From: Cenococcum geophilum 1.58
Taxonomy: Eukaryota > Ascomycota > Dothideomycetes > Gloniales > Gloniaceae
Direction: 5' to 3'
Length of the DNA stretch: 64,000 nucleotides
Assembly (NCBI GenBank): GCA_001692895.1
Contig: KV748265.1
Coordinates: forward strand, 310,001 to 374,000
The notes under the pieces are model-generated. The model searched no databases. It saw only the letters and a list, made by a program, of their open reading frames with translations, and was not told where the DNA came from. Of the stretch, positions 1-11,831 are shown one piece after another (the stretch's first letter is position 1; every line of letters starts with the position of its first letter). The translations under genes and the position numbers were made by a program.

Positions 1-3000
1 TTGTTATAATAATATATACCAAATTTATAAGGACGCTAAGTATAGCATAAGCTATTAGCTATAAGAGCTAGTACCTACAGGATATAGAGGAACTAACGAA
101 CTAGTTTACAGATCGGATATTAAGGACGATAAATTTAACCTAGGCGAAACGTTCCGTGACGATAAGGCAATAAGGGCCGCTTACTAGAAGCGAGTAGACC
201 TCGGAGATGTTATACTAGAGGTAGAGGATAATTCTACTATAGAATAAGGAATATTAGTAGGGATTAAAACCCTACTAGACACGATGTCTATTACTTTATA
301 AGACGTAAGAGAAGTAGGATAATAAACCACTTCGGCACTTAATAAAGGCAAAAAGCTAAAGGCTTAAGATTCTTAAGATAAGATAAGAGATAACTAAGAT
401 TCTTAAAATAAGATAAGGTAAGCTTAAGGACCTATAATAGACAGAAACCAATAGAGCAGAGTAGCGGCTTAGTTTAAAGATATATAAATAAGCTTAGGAT
501 AAGAATTCCCAACGGTATAAGATTCTTAAGACGAGATAAGTAAGATTTAGGACTCTTAAGACGAGATAAGGATACTAGTTAAGCCTAGTTAGACTAAGGC
601 AGGGGCTAAGCTTAAGTCAGAAGTAAACTTAGGATTAAAGAACCTAAGGGGTTAAGAATTCGGGGTATAAATTAGGACACCTATAGACAAGAGGCCAGGA
701 GCTTCTTTACAGATTAGAGAATCTACGGCATAAGCAGTAATTAGACTAGGAGACGAATATATAGACCTAGAGGATTTACTAGTTAGATGAAGTATTCGGA
801 CTAAAGATTAAAAAGCCGATATCTAGATTAAGAAGTAAGATAACTTTAAGGATTAAAGCGTAAGGCGCAAACTAAAAGAAACTATAGAAGAATTTAGGCA
901 AAGAATTATTATATAGTAAGAACAGAAACTAGACAGAAGATCTAGCATATTAGGACGTATAAAGGACAAAGCACTAGTATAAAGAATTACTAATAGGCCG
1001 AGAGTAGGCATACTAAGAGCTAAGTGGCTTACTAAACTGGAATAAGAAGAGGATCTAGGGATTTTTACTAGGTTTAAGGAACGATATATTAAGGGCTGTT
1101 ACAACGCAGCAATAAAGAAATACTTCCTTACGGACAGACCATATATACTTTAGCAGCTATATTAAAAGTAGTATAGGCAAAGACATACTAACAAATGGGA
1201 AGATTTCTATATGTGGTTGGATAAGAAAGTTATTTAGGACTACCTAATTATAGAGAAGGCTATAACGCATATTAAAGGAGCCTTAATTATAACGTTAAAG
1301 GATTTAGAGGAATATTTAGAGGACTAGAGAAGCAAGAGACGCATCTTAGTACCTACAAATAAAGTTATAACGTTTAGATTAGCACGATAAAGATTTAAAC
1401 TTAGGGACAAAAACAAGCTAAGAGTTAACCCAAAGCACCTAATATACCACACGATATTATAAATTGCGTATATAAATAATATATGCGAAATATATAAGAA
1501 TCCAAAAGAGAAGAATTGGAAATACCTTATAAGGATATACTAAATAACGGACAAGTAATAGTATAGGAATGCTAAATATATACATAGATGGCATCTAATA
1601 GAGGTCTAAGAGGAAGGAAGTTTAGTACTTTAACCAGGAAGATTTCTTACGGAAGAATGCTTAGACGGATAATAGTAGTGGGAATACCTAGAGAACACAT
1701 ATCTATAGCATATTAAAGATAAAAAGTAAACTAAGCATTGGCTAAAGAGCGAGCTAAGTACACTAGGATTAAGCAGCTAATAGTTAGGAAAAGTAGAGGC
1801 CTATAAAACTAGAGGGAGCTAGTAGTAGAGCCTTAGACCCTTAAAGGAATTTAAGAATAACACCTAAATTTATAAATTAATTGGTAAGATTAGTAGTTTA
1901 AAGCGCTAATAAATAGTAGAGTAATATAAAACTATATCTTACTAGTAGCAGTTAAGAGAATAGGACTACCTTATAGATAAAAAGAGCAACCTTACCTATT
2001 AGTTACGATTTTAGGAGATCTAATAACCTATAGAGGAGGAATTATTAATCTTAAAACAGGACCTATTTAGATAACTATTAAAGGAAAATAAATTAAGATG
2101 TCTTTTAATATCCTACTATTAGAATAGGACGAGGCAGTATTAGGTATACCTTAATTACAGGAATATAATTTAAGGATTGATTGGATTACAGGTTAGGTTA
2201 ATATTAGAAATACTTAACGCCGTAAGATGTAATAATAAGCTAAGTTAATATGGTACTAAGTAGGAGCAACCTATAAAGAAATAGAAAAAGGACTAAGCTA
2301 TATACTAAAAAGATACTATAAGTATAGTAAGAAACTATAGTTACTAAAAAGTAAAAAGCTATTAGAATATATAGTATAGGACTATAAAATAGAGTTAGAA
2401 CCAGGAATAAGTCTAAAGTTCTTTTTAATCTATAAGCTTACCAAAGAAGAAGGTAGAGCATTAAAAGAGTTTATCCAGGAAAATCTATAAAAGGGATATA
2501 TTAGACCATCGCAGTTATTAGCGGGTTATTTAGTACTATTTATACTAAAGAAGAATAGTAAACTAAGGCTGTATATTAACTATAGATAGTTAAATAGCAT
2601 TACTAGGAAGGATAGGTATCCTTTACCCTTAATTAGCGAAATCTAAGACAGGATAGGTAATGCGCAAATCTTTATAAAGATAGATCTAAGATAGGCGTAC
2701 CATTAGATTAGGATTAAGGAAGGCGATAAATAGAAGGCAGCCTTTAGGTTAAAAGAAGGACTATATAAACTATTAGTTATATAATTTAGGCTTATAAACG
2801 CACTAGCAACGTTCCAAAAGCGTATTAATAATGTATTAGGAGAATACTTGGATGAATTTGTTATAGTATATCTTAATAATATTATTATCTACTTAATAAC
2901 TAAGGAAGAATATAGGGAATATGTTAAATAGGTCTTAAAGAGACTATAAGAAGAACAGATGCTAGTAGTAATTAAGAAATGCGAGTTCTTTACCAGAAAG

Positions 3001-5200
3001 ACCAATTTTATTAGATTTATTATTAAACTAGGCTAACTTAGTATAGATCTAAAGAAGATTAAGGCTATAGTAAATTGGTAGGAACTAGAGAATGTTATAT
3101 AGTTAAGATTGTTTTTAGGGTTTTATAATTACTATAGAAGGTTTATAGCGCAGTAGTTAAAGAATATTAAGCTATTTACGCGGTTAATAAAGAAAGAAGA
3201 ACTATAGGTATAGGGGGAGGAGTAAAGAGAACTCTTTAAGAAAGTTAAAAAGTTGTTTACCCAGGAGCTAGTTTTTAAGATCTATTAACTAGGACTAAAG
3301 ACGGTTATAGAAATAGATATATTAGACTATATACTAGGGGCATGCTTTATATAAAGGCATTAAGATAAATAGCACCTAGTAGTATACTATAATTAGAAGA
3401 TAACACTACCGGAGTTAAACTATAACATCTATAATAAGGAGTTATTAAGTATAGTTACAGTATTAAAGAAATAAAGAGTATTCTTATAAGGTATAGAGAA
3501 ACTATTTATAGTTAAGATAGATTATAAGAACCTAATAGGATTCCTAATAACAAAGGAACTTAACTAAAGATAGGTTAAATAGACAGAGATGCTTACGAAA
3601 TACCATTTTAAGATTTAGTATACTAAAGGTATAAATAATACGCGGGTAGATGCTCTAAGCCATAAAGCTAAACTATAAAATAAGGAAAAAATAAGGAAAA
3701 GCTATTAGGGGCTTTATTGCGAAAAGATATAGATAGATTAATTAGGTATAATTATCTAAAAATTATAGCAACTTAAGAAGATAATAAACTAGAGAAAGTC
3801 TATAAGACACTAAAAAGCTTTTAGGCATAAAAAATTCTAGAAGTATAGCTAGAAGATCTATAGACGGATATATACAAAAATTAAGAAGTAAAGTATATCC
3901 TAAAAAGCATAGTAGAGTAGTTTATAAAGGACTTCTATAAGGGACTAACCTAAGGACATAATGGAGCTATAGGCTTAGTGTTAAGACTCTAGGAGGAGTA
4001 TATTATTAATGGAATCTGGAGGATGGCTAGAAAGGTTATAAAGGAATGTTTAGATTACTAAAGGAATAAACCAACGAGGCATAAGCTATATAGAGGGCTA
4101 TAATTTATTAAAATATTAGAGAGACTATAGGAGGTTATATTATAGGACTTTATTATTAAGTTGTTAAAATTAAAAGATTCTATTACCGGACAAGATTATA
4201 ACGTGATCTTAGTAATAGTAGATAAGCTTATAAAGTAGGGATACTTTATAGTATGCACAGAAGAAATCTCAGCGGAAGATATCGCTAGAATCTATGTTAA
4301 AGAAGTGTTTGTAAGATATAGAGCACTAAGTAAGATTATATTAGATAGAGATCTAAGATTTATAGCAGTATTTTGGGAAGTGTTCTTAGCAGAGTAAGAA
4401 GTTTAAGTAGCAACTTCTACCGTATATTATCCGCAGACAGACGGTTAAATAGAAAGGTTAAATTAGACGCTAGAGTAGTACCTAAGGCATTATATTAACC
4501 ATGCACAGAATAATTAGGTATCGCTATTACTAGTTATACAGTTCGCATATAATATAACACCTTAAAAAGGGATAGGCATATTACTATTTAAGGCAAATTA
4601 TAAGTACGAGCCGAGGACATTGTTATTACTATAGTAAGTAAAGAAAATAAGCAGTATAGCTAAAGAGAGAATAAAGACATTAATAAATCTTTATACAGAC
4701 CTTATAGAATTAGTAAAGAAAGTATAAGAGAGAATAAAAAAGTACTATAATGCTAAAAGATCTAAGGGACCAGATCTTAAGGAGGGAGATAAAGTGTAGC
4801 TACTACATAAAAATTTTAAGAGTTGACGATTAAGCAAGAAATTAGACTATGTTAGGCTAGAACCTTTTAAAATTATATAGAGGATTTTACCAGTTACGTT
4901 TAAGTTAAACCTACTAGCTAAAATAAAGATCTACCCTATATAGCATATTGCAATACTAGAGCTAGCATATAGGAATATTAAGCCACTAGTTTATAAAGTA
5001 GACATGTATAGAGGATAAAAAGAAGACGAATAGTAAGTATTAAATATTGTTAATTATAAGGATATTAACAACAAAACATAGTATAAGGTTAAGTAGATAG
5101 GCTATACCAAGACTACCTAAAAGCTACTAGAGAATTTAAAGAACGCTATAGAAAAGGTACGGGAGTATTAGAAGAGATTAGGTTAGGCAGTATTAATAAA
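1..5200 (+). mobile_element. RIP-degraded Ty3/gypsy LTR retrotransposon (chromovirus type), left end outside window
   Basis: No open reading frame survives, but reading TAA/TAG as former CAA/CAG reveals a gag-pol order on the plus strand. A gag-like stretch lies near 1000-1350. The retropepsin/pre-RT segment with an LGIP-LQEYNLRIDW-like string is at about 1985-2230. Reverse transcriptase is at about 2400-2900, with a fingers motif near 2560-2640 and the catalytic YLDD now reading YLNN near 2866-2880. RNase H is at about 3300-3660, and the integrase zinc finger and core at about 3950-4560. A C-terminal chromodomain resembling YKVKWIGY lies near 5035-5175. The chromodomain marks a chromovirus. 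The D-to-N changes and stop codons fit RIP C-to-T/G-to-A mutation. The element is dead. Its 5' LTR is not in the window and I could not identify its own 3' LTR. Boundaries are approximate. Confidence 0.88.
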
Positions 5201-6421
5201 AAAGGATTGCTAAAAAACGAGTTACCTAAGGGGGACCTAAGAAGAGTAGTTGCCGAATTACTTAGATCTGTTTCCTTCTCTATTAGAGGAAAATCCGTTC
5301 TTTTATTACCTAGTTCCTATAGATCTTATTTTATAAGTTTCTACTCCTTAGAACAAACCTTCTTATAAACCTTCTTAAGATAAAGTAGATAAGTAGATGC
5401 CGTAATTTAAGCATCCAGAGCCTTCTGTTCCGCATTATAAGAACGTTTTAACTTAGTAAGGGCTTACAATAGTTTACCATCTAGCTGCGTAGCAGTAGAC
5501 TAAATATAAGACCCTAAGACAAATTAATTAGGGAACCAGACGACTATTAAGAATAATAGGTCGCGTATATTTAGCATTAGAAGTAGAGCGAACGTCACAG
5601 GACAAATAAATATTTGCTTTAGTACACTCTACGCAAGAGGATGGTTGTTATAAAGATAGGTTCGCTAACGCAATATAAACCAACCCCTTTTTTGAACAAT
5701 AAGAATACGGAGACAGTATAATCTTACTAAGAGATAATATTACAGCAATAGTGTAAGCACAACGTTGGGCGTATAAAGAAGAAATTGCTTTAGGTATAAT
5801 AAGCAATAATATTAACTAAATTAATTAAATGGATATTATACCTCTAGTAAACGACTTAAAGATGTTTCAAATCTTTAAGGACGAAGATAAAGAGGAGGGA
5901 GATGGTGTTACGGACGCTTTAAGTATAATATTATAACTACTTAGAGAAAAGACGGAAGAAGCTAGTTAGTTAATTTAGGCATGGTCCGGAATGGAGCTAA
6001 TAGAACTATGTGACGAGGAATAGTAACTGAGGTTATATAATATGCTATATATTAAACGAGAGGAATAAAAGGAACTCACGTACCTTATGTATAAGACGTA
6101 TATTACGTATAAGAAGGATTTTATAGGAGTACGGTTGTGTATTTAAGGACCCTTAGTCCCTACCTAGATAGTTCCTTTCTTATAGTAATTCTTAGAATAC
6201 AATTAGAGTTAATCTATTGGGCAACCACTCCACCAGTTATTATTATGTTGTTGACTTTTATACTTGCATTTCCTACACACCTAGCCCATTAACGAGCCCA
6301 TCGTAGTTCTTACTACAAGGTTCCGTTACACTATCTTAAACTAAATAAATGCAAAAATTATTTATCTATTTAATAGTTATCTATTTATATATAATATAGC
6401 TATATAATATATCTATTAATA
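5201..6421. other. AT-rich RIP-affected tract without recognisable gene
   Basis: This stretch follows the chromodomain of the gypsy relic and precedes the solo LTR. It is dense in TAA/TAG and shows no open frame. A fragment near 5230-5650 can be read on the minus strand as a Lys/Leu-rich coiled segment after converting RIP stops, but I cannot place it in a family. It may be the gypsy 3' region or another nested element. Confidence 0.6.
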
Positions 6422-6426
6422 ATATT

Positions 6427-6646
6427 TGTTGGTTACACAAGGGGATATCACGTAGCTACGGTTCGTAGATAGTATGATGATTGTTCTTCTTATTTAATTC
6501 TTGAGGAAAGGGGTGAGGAACTTAAGGTTCCTCACCACGCTAGTGCCGCGGCGGCACGTGACGGCAACTTGCCGCACGTAACGGCAACTTGCCACACGTG
6601 GTGGCAATATGCCTCATATAGTGACCACTTGCCTTTATTCCCAACA
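6427..6646. repeat. Solo LTR with 5-bp target-site duplication
   Basis: The 220-bp unit starts TGTTGG and ends CCAACA, a canonical TG...CA retroviral-type LTR with short inverted termini. The five bases ATATT occur immediately before (6422-6426) and immediately after (6647-6651), as expected for an integrase target duplication. No internal retroelement sequence adjoins it on either side in the right arrangement, so it looks like a solo LTR left by LTR-LTR recombination. It is much GC-richer than its surroundings. Caveat: a 5-bp match in AT-rich DNA can occur by chance. Confidence 0.75.
6554..6633. repeat. Four 20-bp tandem units inside the solo LTR
   Basis: Four successive 20-bp units (6554-6573, 6574-6593, 6594-6613, 6614-6633) each end in TTGCC or ATGCC and carry a CACGTG/CACGTA-like core. 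Units 1 and 2 are nearly identical; 3 and 4 diverge by transitions. Direct repeats with E-box-like CACGTG cores in an LTR could be transcription-factor sites or simple slippage products. Confidence 0.7.
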
Positions 6647-6738
6647 ATATTTTTAATCTGCATTAAAAAGGTACTTTTCAATTTTATTTTTGATATGGAT
6701 ATTTTATATATATTATATATAAAATTATAATTATAGTA

Positions 6739-6840
6739 CAGTCAGTTGCGAAATATCGTCGACAGTGCGCATAGACGCAACGCCGCGCATTGCGCCCCAC
6801 CAAATTTTGTATGAGACGCGATGTTTTAAATTTCAACCAC
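6739..6840 (+). repeat. Left terminal inverted repeat of the mariner-like element
   Basis: About 102 bp, matching the reverse complement of 9405-9506 with a small number of mostly transition differences; the outermost 26 or so bases are identical. It contains the conserved segments GCGAAATATCGTC and CCCCACCAAATTTTGT. Confidence 0.92.
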
Positions 6841-6931
6841 CACCAAACGCGTCAATACCTTGCTGCTGCTGCCCATATTGTGCTAAAACTTCCCTAAATA
6901 GGAAATTTGTATAGAAAATCTGGTGTCTCTT

Positions 6932-8390
6932 ATGGATCCTCCTATACGTGTTTCCTTACGCACTACTAAGGGCCAGAGCCGCAAACGTATATTATTTAAC
7001 ACCTCGCCGCTACCACTATAAGCTTCCACAAAGCCATCCAAGAAGGTCTCTAAGGAGGCTCAACGTCGCTTAGCGAAGGCTACGCCACCGCCACCGTCCG
7101 CAATAGTCATAAGATCTTCGCCATTACCGGCCATATAACCAGAGAGAGGAGAGGACGAGGACGAGGACGAAGAGGTAGATATAGATATTTAGGATAAAGA
7201 TGAGGATCAAATACCGCCGCCGCTAGCTCCTGTTAAGTTTATAAGTCGCTAGAAAGCAGTAGCTAGAAAGAAAACTCTTACCGGCGCTCAGTCTTAGAAG
7301 TTAAGCACTAAAACTATCTTCTACCACTTAATTAAGGCGTAGAGAGATAGTATAATTAGAAGGTATCTACCACGGAAGTTTACGGTTAATTAGCTTAAGG
7401 CAGCTGTGTTATATAAGAAGCAATTAAAAGCTAATATCTTTCTCTATAAAATTAATAAGCATATAGATCTTTATAAGGCGTATAAGCTTATCTATAACCT
7501 CCGTTAGCAATATCTAACTAAGCCATTATCCTTAGATCTTACCTTATATTTAACGGAGGAGAGGCCTATATAAGAGACGCTAGCACCTTTACTAGCGCCT
7601 ACTAGTTAGTTAAGATCTAGCAGACAAACTGCTACCTAGATTTAAGAAGCAAATCTACCGAATATACTCGCTATCAAGAAGGCCTTGGGTAATAGGATAC
7701 CAGCAGTCGCAAGCAAGTGGTCCTACATTAACGTTCACTGTCAAAATAGGGCGGGAATCTACTAGTAGAATAGACGCGGTAGTGAAACCGATTAAGCTAA
7801 GCACCACTATCCAGTGAGCTCCAATATCCTCTAGCGGTGGAGTAAAGAGATTTAGACTAAGGAGTTAACTATTAAGCAACCTTCTTAAAATATCGTTTGT
7901 TAGCTTTCTGCTTAGAAGATAAAATAACACTAGCTAAAGGGTAAAGAACCAGAACTAAAGGACAACTCACTCTTAGACTAGTTTAAGGAGCTTATCTAGC
8001 TAGTCACTATAAGGGAGCTATAAGCAATAAGACGAGATTAGTAGTAGAGTCAAAATTACCATATAGAGCCACCTCTTAATTTAAGCCCTATTTAATCCGA
8101 AACTAATTACAGCAAGATCCTTATACAGTTTTTTAACTAGTAGGCTATATAACTAGGGTATACTACTAAGCGCTAGAGGCAAATCCTACTACTAATTAAG
8201 AAAGCACTAGTGGCAGATAATTGGGATATTAATAGGATAAAGTTACTAAAGGATTTAACGATAGAGCTTTAAAAGGAGTACAATTTTCCTATTAGTACAT
8301 TACCACGCTTATAAGAGAAGGTAGTAGAGTTTAAGCGCTAGAGGCTTAACTATAGTTCTATATAAAATATATATAGCCTCTACTTATTAA
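6932..8390 (+). pseudogene. Second, unidentified gene relic carried inside the mariner element
   Basis: From an ATG at 6932, about 90 bp inside the left inverted repeat, one plus-strand frame runs for roughly 480 codons broken only by TAA and TAG, never TGA in my reading; that is what RIP makes of CAA/CAG. The inferred product starts MDPPIRVSLRTTKGQSRKR, has a Pro/Ser-rich basic N-terminus, an acidic Glu/Asp run near residues 75-90, and then a long Lys/Gln/Leu-rich helical region. I recognise no family. It converges on the transposase. It could be a captured host gene, an accessory transposon protein, or a second element inserted before RIP. Confidence 0.6.
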
Positions 8391-9398
8391 TTAATAATAT
8401 ATCCTGCCTTAACGAAGTAAGCTTTTACATGTATTCTACATAATTAACCAATTATAAACTCTAAGAAGCTATTAAAGCTTTTAAATTTGGCGGCCAGTAT
8501 ATAGTTTCTTCTAATCTATACCTTAAGATCTTTAAACGTTGCCTTAATTGGATTAAAATTAGGTAAATATAGTAGTAGAAACTCTAATATAACACTAGAA
8601 CAATTATAGAGCTCTTATAAACGCGCTAATTTATAAATTAAGGCGTTATCCAATATAATAATTAACCGTAGCCCGAGATATAGTGTATAATATAGTAACA
8701 CCTAGTGTTCTATAAAGTCCTTAAATACCCACTAGTAATTACTTTTTAGAAGATAATATAGCTTATATAGCCATTAACCGTCAACGCCGGTAGTATACTC
8801 CATCGTTTAGATCTTTTGGCTAACGCTTATACCTCATAATTAACTCCAATTAGCGCCTAGCCGTATTTCCTATTACCTATTTATTTATTCACAGTAAACT
8901 TATTAAGGAAGATAAGTTAATCGGCAAGCTACTACTTCTATTAACCCTACCAGGCATAATAAAGTAGTACACTACGCTCAGCAGTACGCTTAGAGACTAC
9001 CTTTTTTAACCAGCAAGCGGCTCAAAGGGCGCGGTGGATTGTGTATATTAAGGTCTAGATATCAAATTCGTTAAAAAGAAAGTCTCGCATCTCATCTAAA
9101 TATGCCGTAGGTTTGCCCTTAAGGAACTCAAGCAGCCTCTATATAATAATATTAGCAGACACTTAACACCATACTAAAGATTATATACCAACTTCTGGTA
9201 CTTTAGTAGAGTACTTAGTCTACTAAGCTTAACACTAAGTAGTGCATACGGTTAACCCTAAAGATTAAAGTTTAATTAAATCTTATATATTACGTCTCTT
9301 AACACCTTTAAAGCCCTTACTATATATAGAATCTTCTTATTAAGGTTAAGCCGAAGCTTAATTTGACTTACAACTTCATCTAGAAGGCGGCGACCCAT
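8387..9398 (-). pseudogene. Tc1/mariner DDE transposase relic
   Basis: Reading the minus strand from an ATG at 9398, just inside the right inverted repeat, gives an N-terminal helical region. Further on come the landmarks of a DDE_3-type transposase: a W-S-I-L-P-A-like string near 8800, a LDNA-like string (second catalytic Asp region) near 8660, and a LPPYSPNFNPI-like string near 8550. The relic ends at a TAA at 8387, so about 337 codons, close to the usual 340 or so. Many codons are TAA/TAG and at least one reading-frame slip is needed near the middle. It cannot encode an active enzyme. Confidence 0.82.
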
Positions 9399-9404
9399 TG
9401 TATA

Positions 9405-9506
9405 GTAGTTAAAATTCGAAATATCGCGTCTCGTACAAAATTTGGTGGGGCGCGATACGCGGCGTTGCGTCTATGCGTACTGTTGACGATATTTCGCAAC
9501 TGACTG
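9405..9506 (-). repeat. Right terminal inverted repeat of the mariner-like element
   Basis: Reverse-complement partner of 6739-6840. The mismatches are mostly C/T or G/A, as expected of RIP acting on each copy. Confidence 0.92.
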
Positions 9507-9619
9507 TATTTGACAGACCATATTTAAATTTTTATGAAATTTTATTAAAAGGTTATTAAGTTATAGGTGATAGAAAATGGTGTATTTGGGTATATTTTGG
9601 TATATTTTGGTGAGGAAAA

Positions 9620-9653
9620 CCGTGCACGAGCTGATACCGTGCACGAGCTGACC
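9620..9653. repeat. 17-bp tandem duplication
   Basis: CCGTGCACGAGCTGATA is followed directly by a second copy differing only in the last two bases. It lies about 110 bp beyond the mariner right end, in DNA without a gene. GTGCAC is palindromic. No function is evident. Confidence 0.7.
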
Positions 9654-9909
9654 TAATCGCTTACGTCATACATTTTATGGCCCGAGGATTCTGGCGAATT
9701 CTGGGTCTTGAGATAGTACCTAATCTAGGCTGTCCAGTTGCGGTATTATACCGCCTTTGATATTTCAAGTTTGAATCCCGAGCGTTGGTAATGAAAGACC
9801 CCGCCTTTAAAATTCGAGGTAATGGATATATGGAGAGGTAAAATCACACAAGCATTCACGCAAATTTTCATGAGATACTCTATCAAATGGTTTTTGGATT
9901 GAATTGATT

Positions 9910-11096
9910 CTAAAGGGACTTCTCTAGCTCCTCCATACGTGATATTGCGACATGCCATTTCTCCCACTCGCCTTCCGGAAGCTTTCCTTTCAATGGTAAT
10001 CTGCCACCTTCCAATGTCCCCATCCCTAGCACCCGATATACGCCCTCTTTGATTCCCACTATACCCCACCTTACAATAAACTCCTCAGCACGACTCACCG
10101 CATACTGCATTGTCTGGATCTCCCTCAATGCCTTGGGTCCGGTTGGTCCCCTTTCTACTAGGGCCATCAACCGTGTCACGGTCTTCGGATACATTGCAGC
10201 AAGGCCATCAATCACACCTGCCGCACCGAAGTGTACAATTGGGCCAAGCTGCTGGCCGAAACCGCTGTAAACGCGAAATTTCTCGTGGTCGATTTCAGGA
10301 TCTAAGGAGACTTGGACGTGATGGGATACGTTGCCGTGCGACCTATAATAATACTGTTAGCCTTCTTCCTCCTACTAAGTTTTTTGACCAATTGGATTAT
10401 CGAAGCAGCCATAATCCACAAAGGTCCTAGAGGACGCTATCGGCAGATTTTTTCCTGGCTGAAAGGTGGCTCTCCTACATTTTGCAACCCACAATGTTAG
10501 GGTGTTGGGCAAGATGGGTGTAAGTCTCTGGAGTAACCATGATTTGGTTAGTTACACCAGGATAGTTGTATCTTGATTACTTGTCAGCTATGATAGAGAG
10601 CCAGAGAAATGGACTGGCTAAGCTCTTACATCAAAATGGGTATTGGGCTGTTGTCGGCCACAACTGTGTACCACTCCTTGAGATTCTCTTGGTTTGCTGC
10701 AAGCCCGAAGTATCCAGGTGCTAACACCAATCCCCATTGTGCTCCAGCTCGCGCAAAATCTTCTAACCACTTCAGCACCTCATCCACCGAATTGACTAGA
10801 ACACCGGCCATAACTGGGTAACCTGGGAATCCGGCATCATCCAGACCTTTACGGACACCGGAAACTAACTCAAATCGCTCTGATCGGGAGAGATGGATAG
10901 CTTCGCCGGTGGAGCCGAGGAGGACGAGACCGCGAATTCCATTCTTCGCTAAATGTATACTGTGCTTAATTTGCGTTTTGACGTCGACTTCGGCTTGGAG
11001 AGCATTGCTGGATGATGCCGGATGGAAGAATGTTGGGACAGGGACGAAGACGCCAGTGGGCGGAGAAGTTACGGAGTCACGTGTGGATTTGGTCAT
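9910..11096 (-). CDS. DHDPS/NAL-family class I aldolase (4-hydroxy-2-oxoglutarate or 2-keto-3-deoxy-sugar acid aldolase-like)
   Basis: Three exons on the minus strand, 10630-11096, 10479-10571 and 9910-10342, give 330 aa, the normal length for the dihydrodipicolinate synthase superfamily. Introns are 58 and 136 nt with GTAAGA and GTAGGA donors and TAATCAAG/TATTATAG acceptors. The substrate-carboxylate loop GSTGEA is at about 61-66, the YNYPGVTN string with the catalytic Tyr at 157-164, and the Schiff-base Lys in GCKMSHG at about 186. Family members cleave or condense pyruvate with aldehydes through a lysine Schiff base; fungal ones commonly act on 2-keto-3-deoxy-sugar acids or hydroxy-oxoglutarate, and substrate cannot be read from sequence. 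No signal peptide, so probably cytosolic. It is intact although it lies between a mariner element and an esterase relic. Confidence 0.85.
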
Positions 11097-11831
11097 TTTA
11101 CAGAAAGCGGTCTTGGTTTACCTTCAGTGCTTCGATCCGCAAAACAGCACAGCATCCAGCTGAAATGCGATATATATCGCGGGCCAACCTCATATTTGTG
11201 AATTGCCCCTCGTACCCCTCGGTACATCTTCCCCGACTTACGTAAGGATGGAGTAGGGTTCTTGAGCTTCTCGCTGATCTTTAACCCTACGCCCGACGTC
11301 GGGATGCCTCGCAGAACGGCCTGCAGATTCAACCCGGAAAAGTCAGATTCCCACATCAAGCTATGGGTGCGAATATGATGAATTGTAATAGCGTCTGTCA
11401 CCAGCGGATGGCATTCCACGCATCTCTTTCCAGCATATAGAGGCGCAAGAGACGCGCTATCTGAGACACTATCAATCAACTTCTACCCCCACCACCCGTC
11501 AGGTACTACGCTATCGATAAGGGTGTGGACCGTGCATATAACACCAAAGAACTGTACTCAATCCATGCCTCCTGATTGGCCAAATTCTTATCGATAACGC
11601 AGCACGACAATTGACGGGTGATAGGACAACGCGGCCGACTACCTATATCTAACTTTTTATACAATATAGCTATGATATAGTTATTAGATATAAAAGATAG
11701 CGATACTAAAGAGCTTCCACCTCACGGTTTTTTTATAATAATTAGATGTTAAATAAGGGACGAAATACAGCAGAGAAAAGGTAAGTTTTGGATGTATTTT
11801 GGGCTTGGGTACACCAAAGCTAGAACCATAA
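11097..11831. other. Intergenic: upstream of the aldolase gene, becoming AT-rich
   Basis: A 128-codon minus-strand frame at 11093-11479 abuts the aldolase start but resembles nothing and is likely chance. From about 11645 the DNA becomes AT-rich with an imperfect palindrome around 11650-11695. No gene is supported. Confidence 0.6.

Larger units (their letters stand above)
6739..9506 (-). mobile_element. Tc1/mariner-superfamily DNA transposon, RIP-degraded, 2768 bp
   Basis: The element is bounded by inverted repeats beginning CAGTCAGTTGCG and flanked by TA dinucleotides (6737-6738 and 9507-9508), the target duplication of Tc1/mariner elements. The terminal inverted repeats are about 102 bp each. 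A transposase relic lies on the minus strand against the right end, and a second gene relic lies on the plus strand from the left end. Typical fungal members with one gene are roughly 1.3-1.9 kb, so this one is long. Stop codons throughout are TAA/TAG, consistent with RIP. Confidence 0.9.

Noticed and set aside
6427..6646. This LTR as the 3' LTR of the gypsy element at 1-5.2 kb
   Set aside because: Flanking 5-bp duplications on both sides indicate an independent solo LTR, and 1.2 kb of unrelated sequence separates it from the chromodomain; not fully excluded.
9770..9785. tRNA B-box-like string GTTTGAATCCC
   Set aside because: The flanking bases cannot form a T-stem or acceptor stem, and no A box lies at the right distance.
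11093..11479. 128-codon minus-strand frame just upstream of the aldolase start
   Set aside because: It ends over the aldolase ATG, has no family resemblance, and the aldolase N-terminus is already complete without it.
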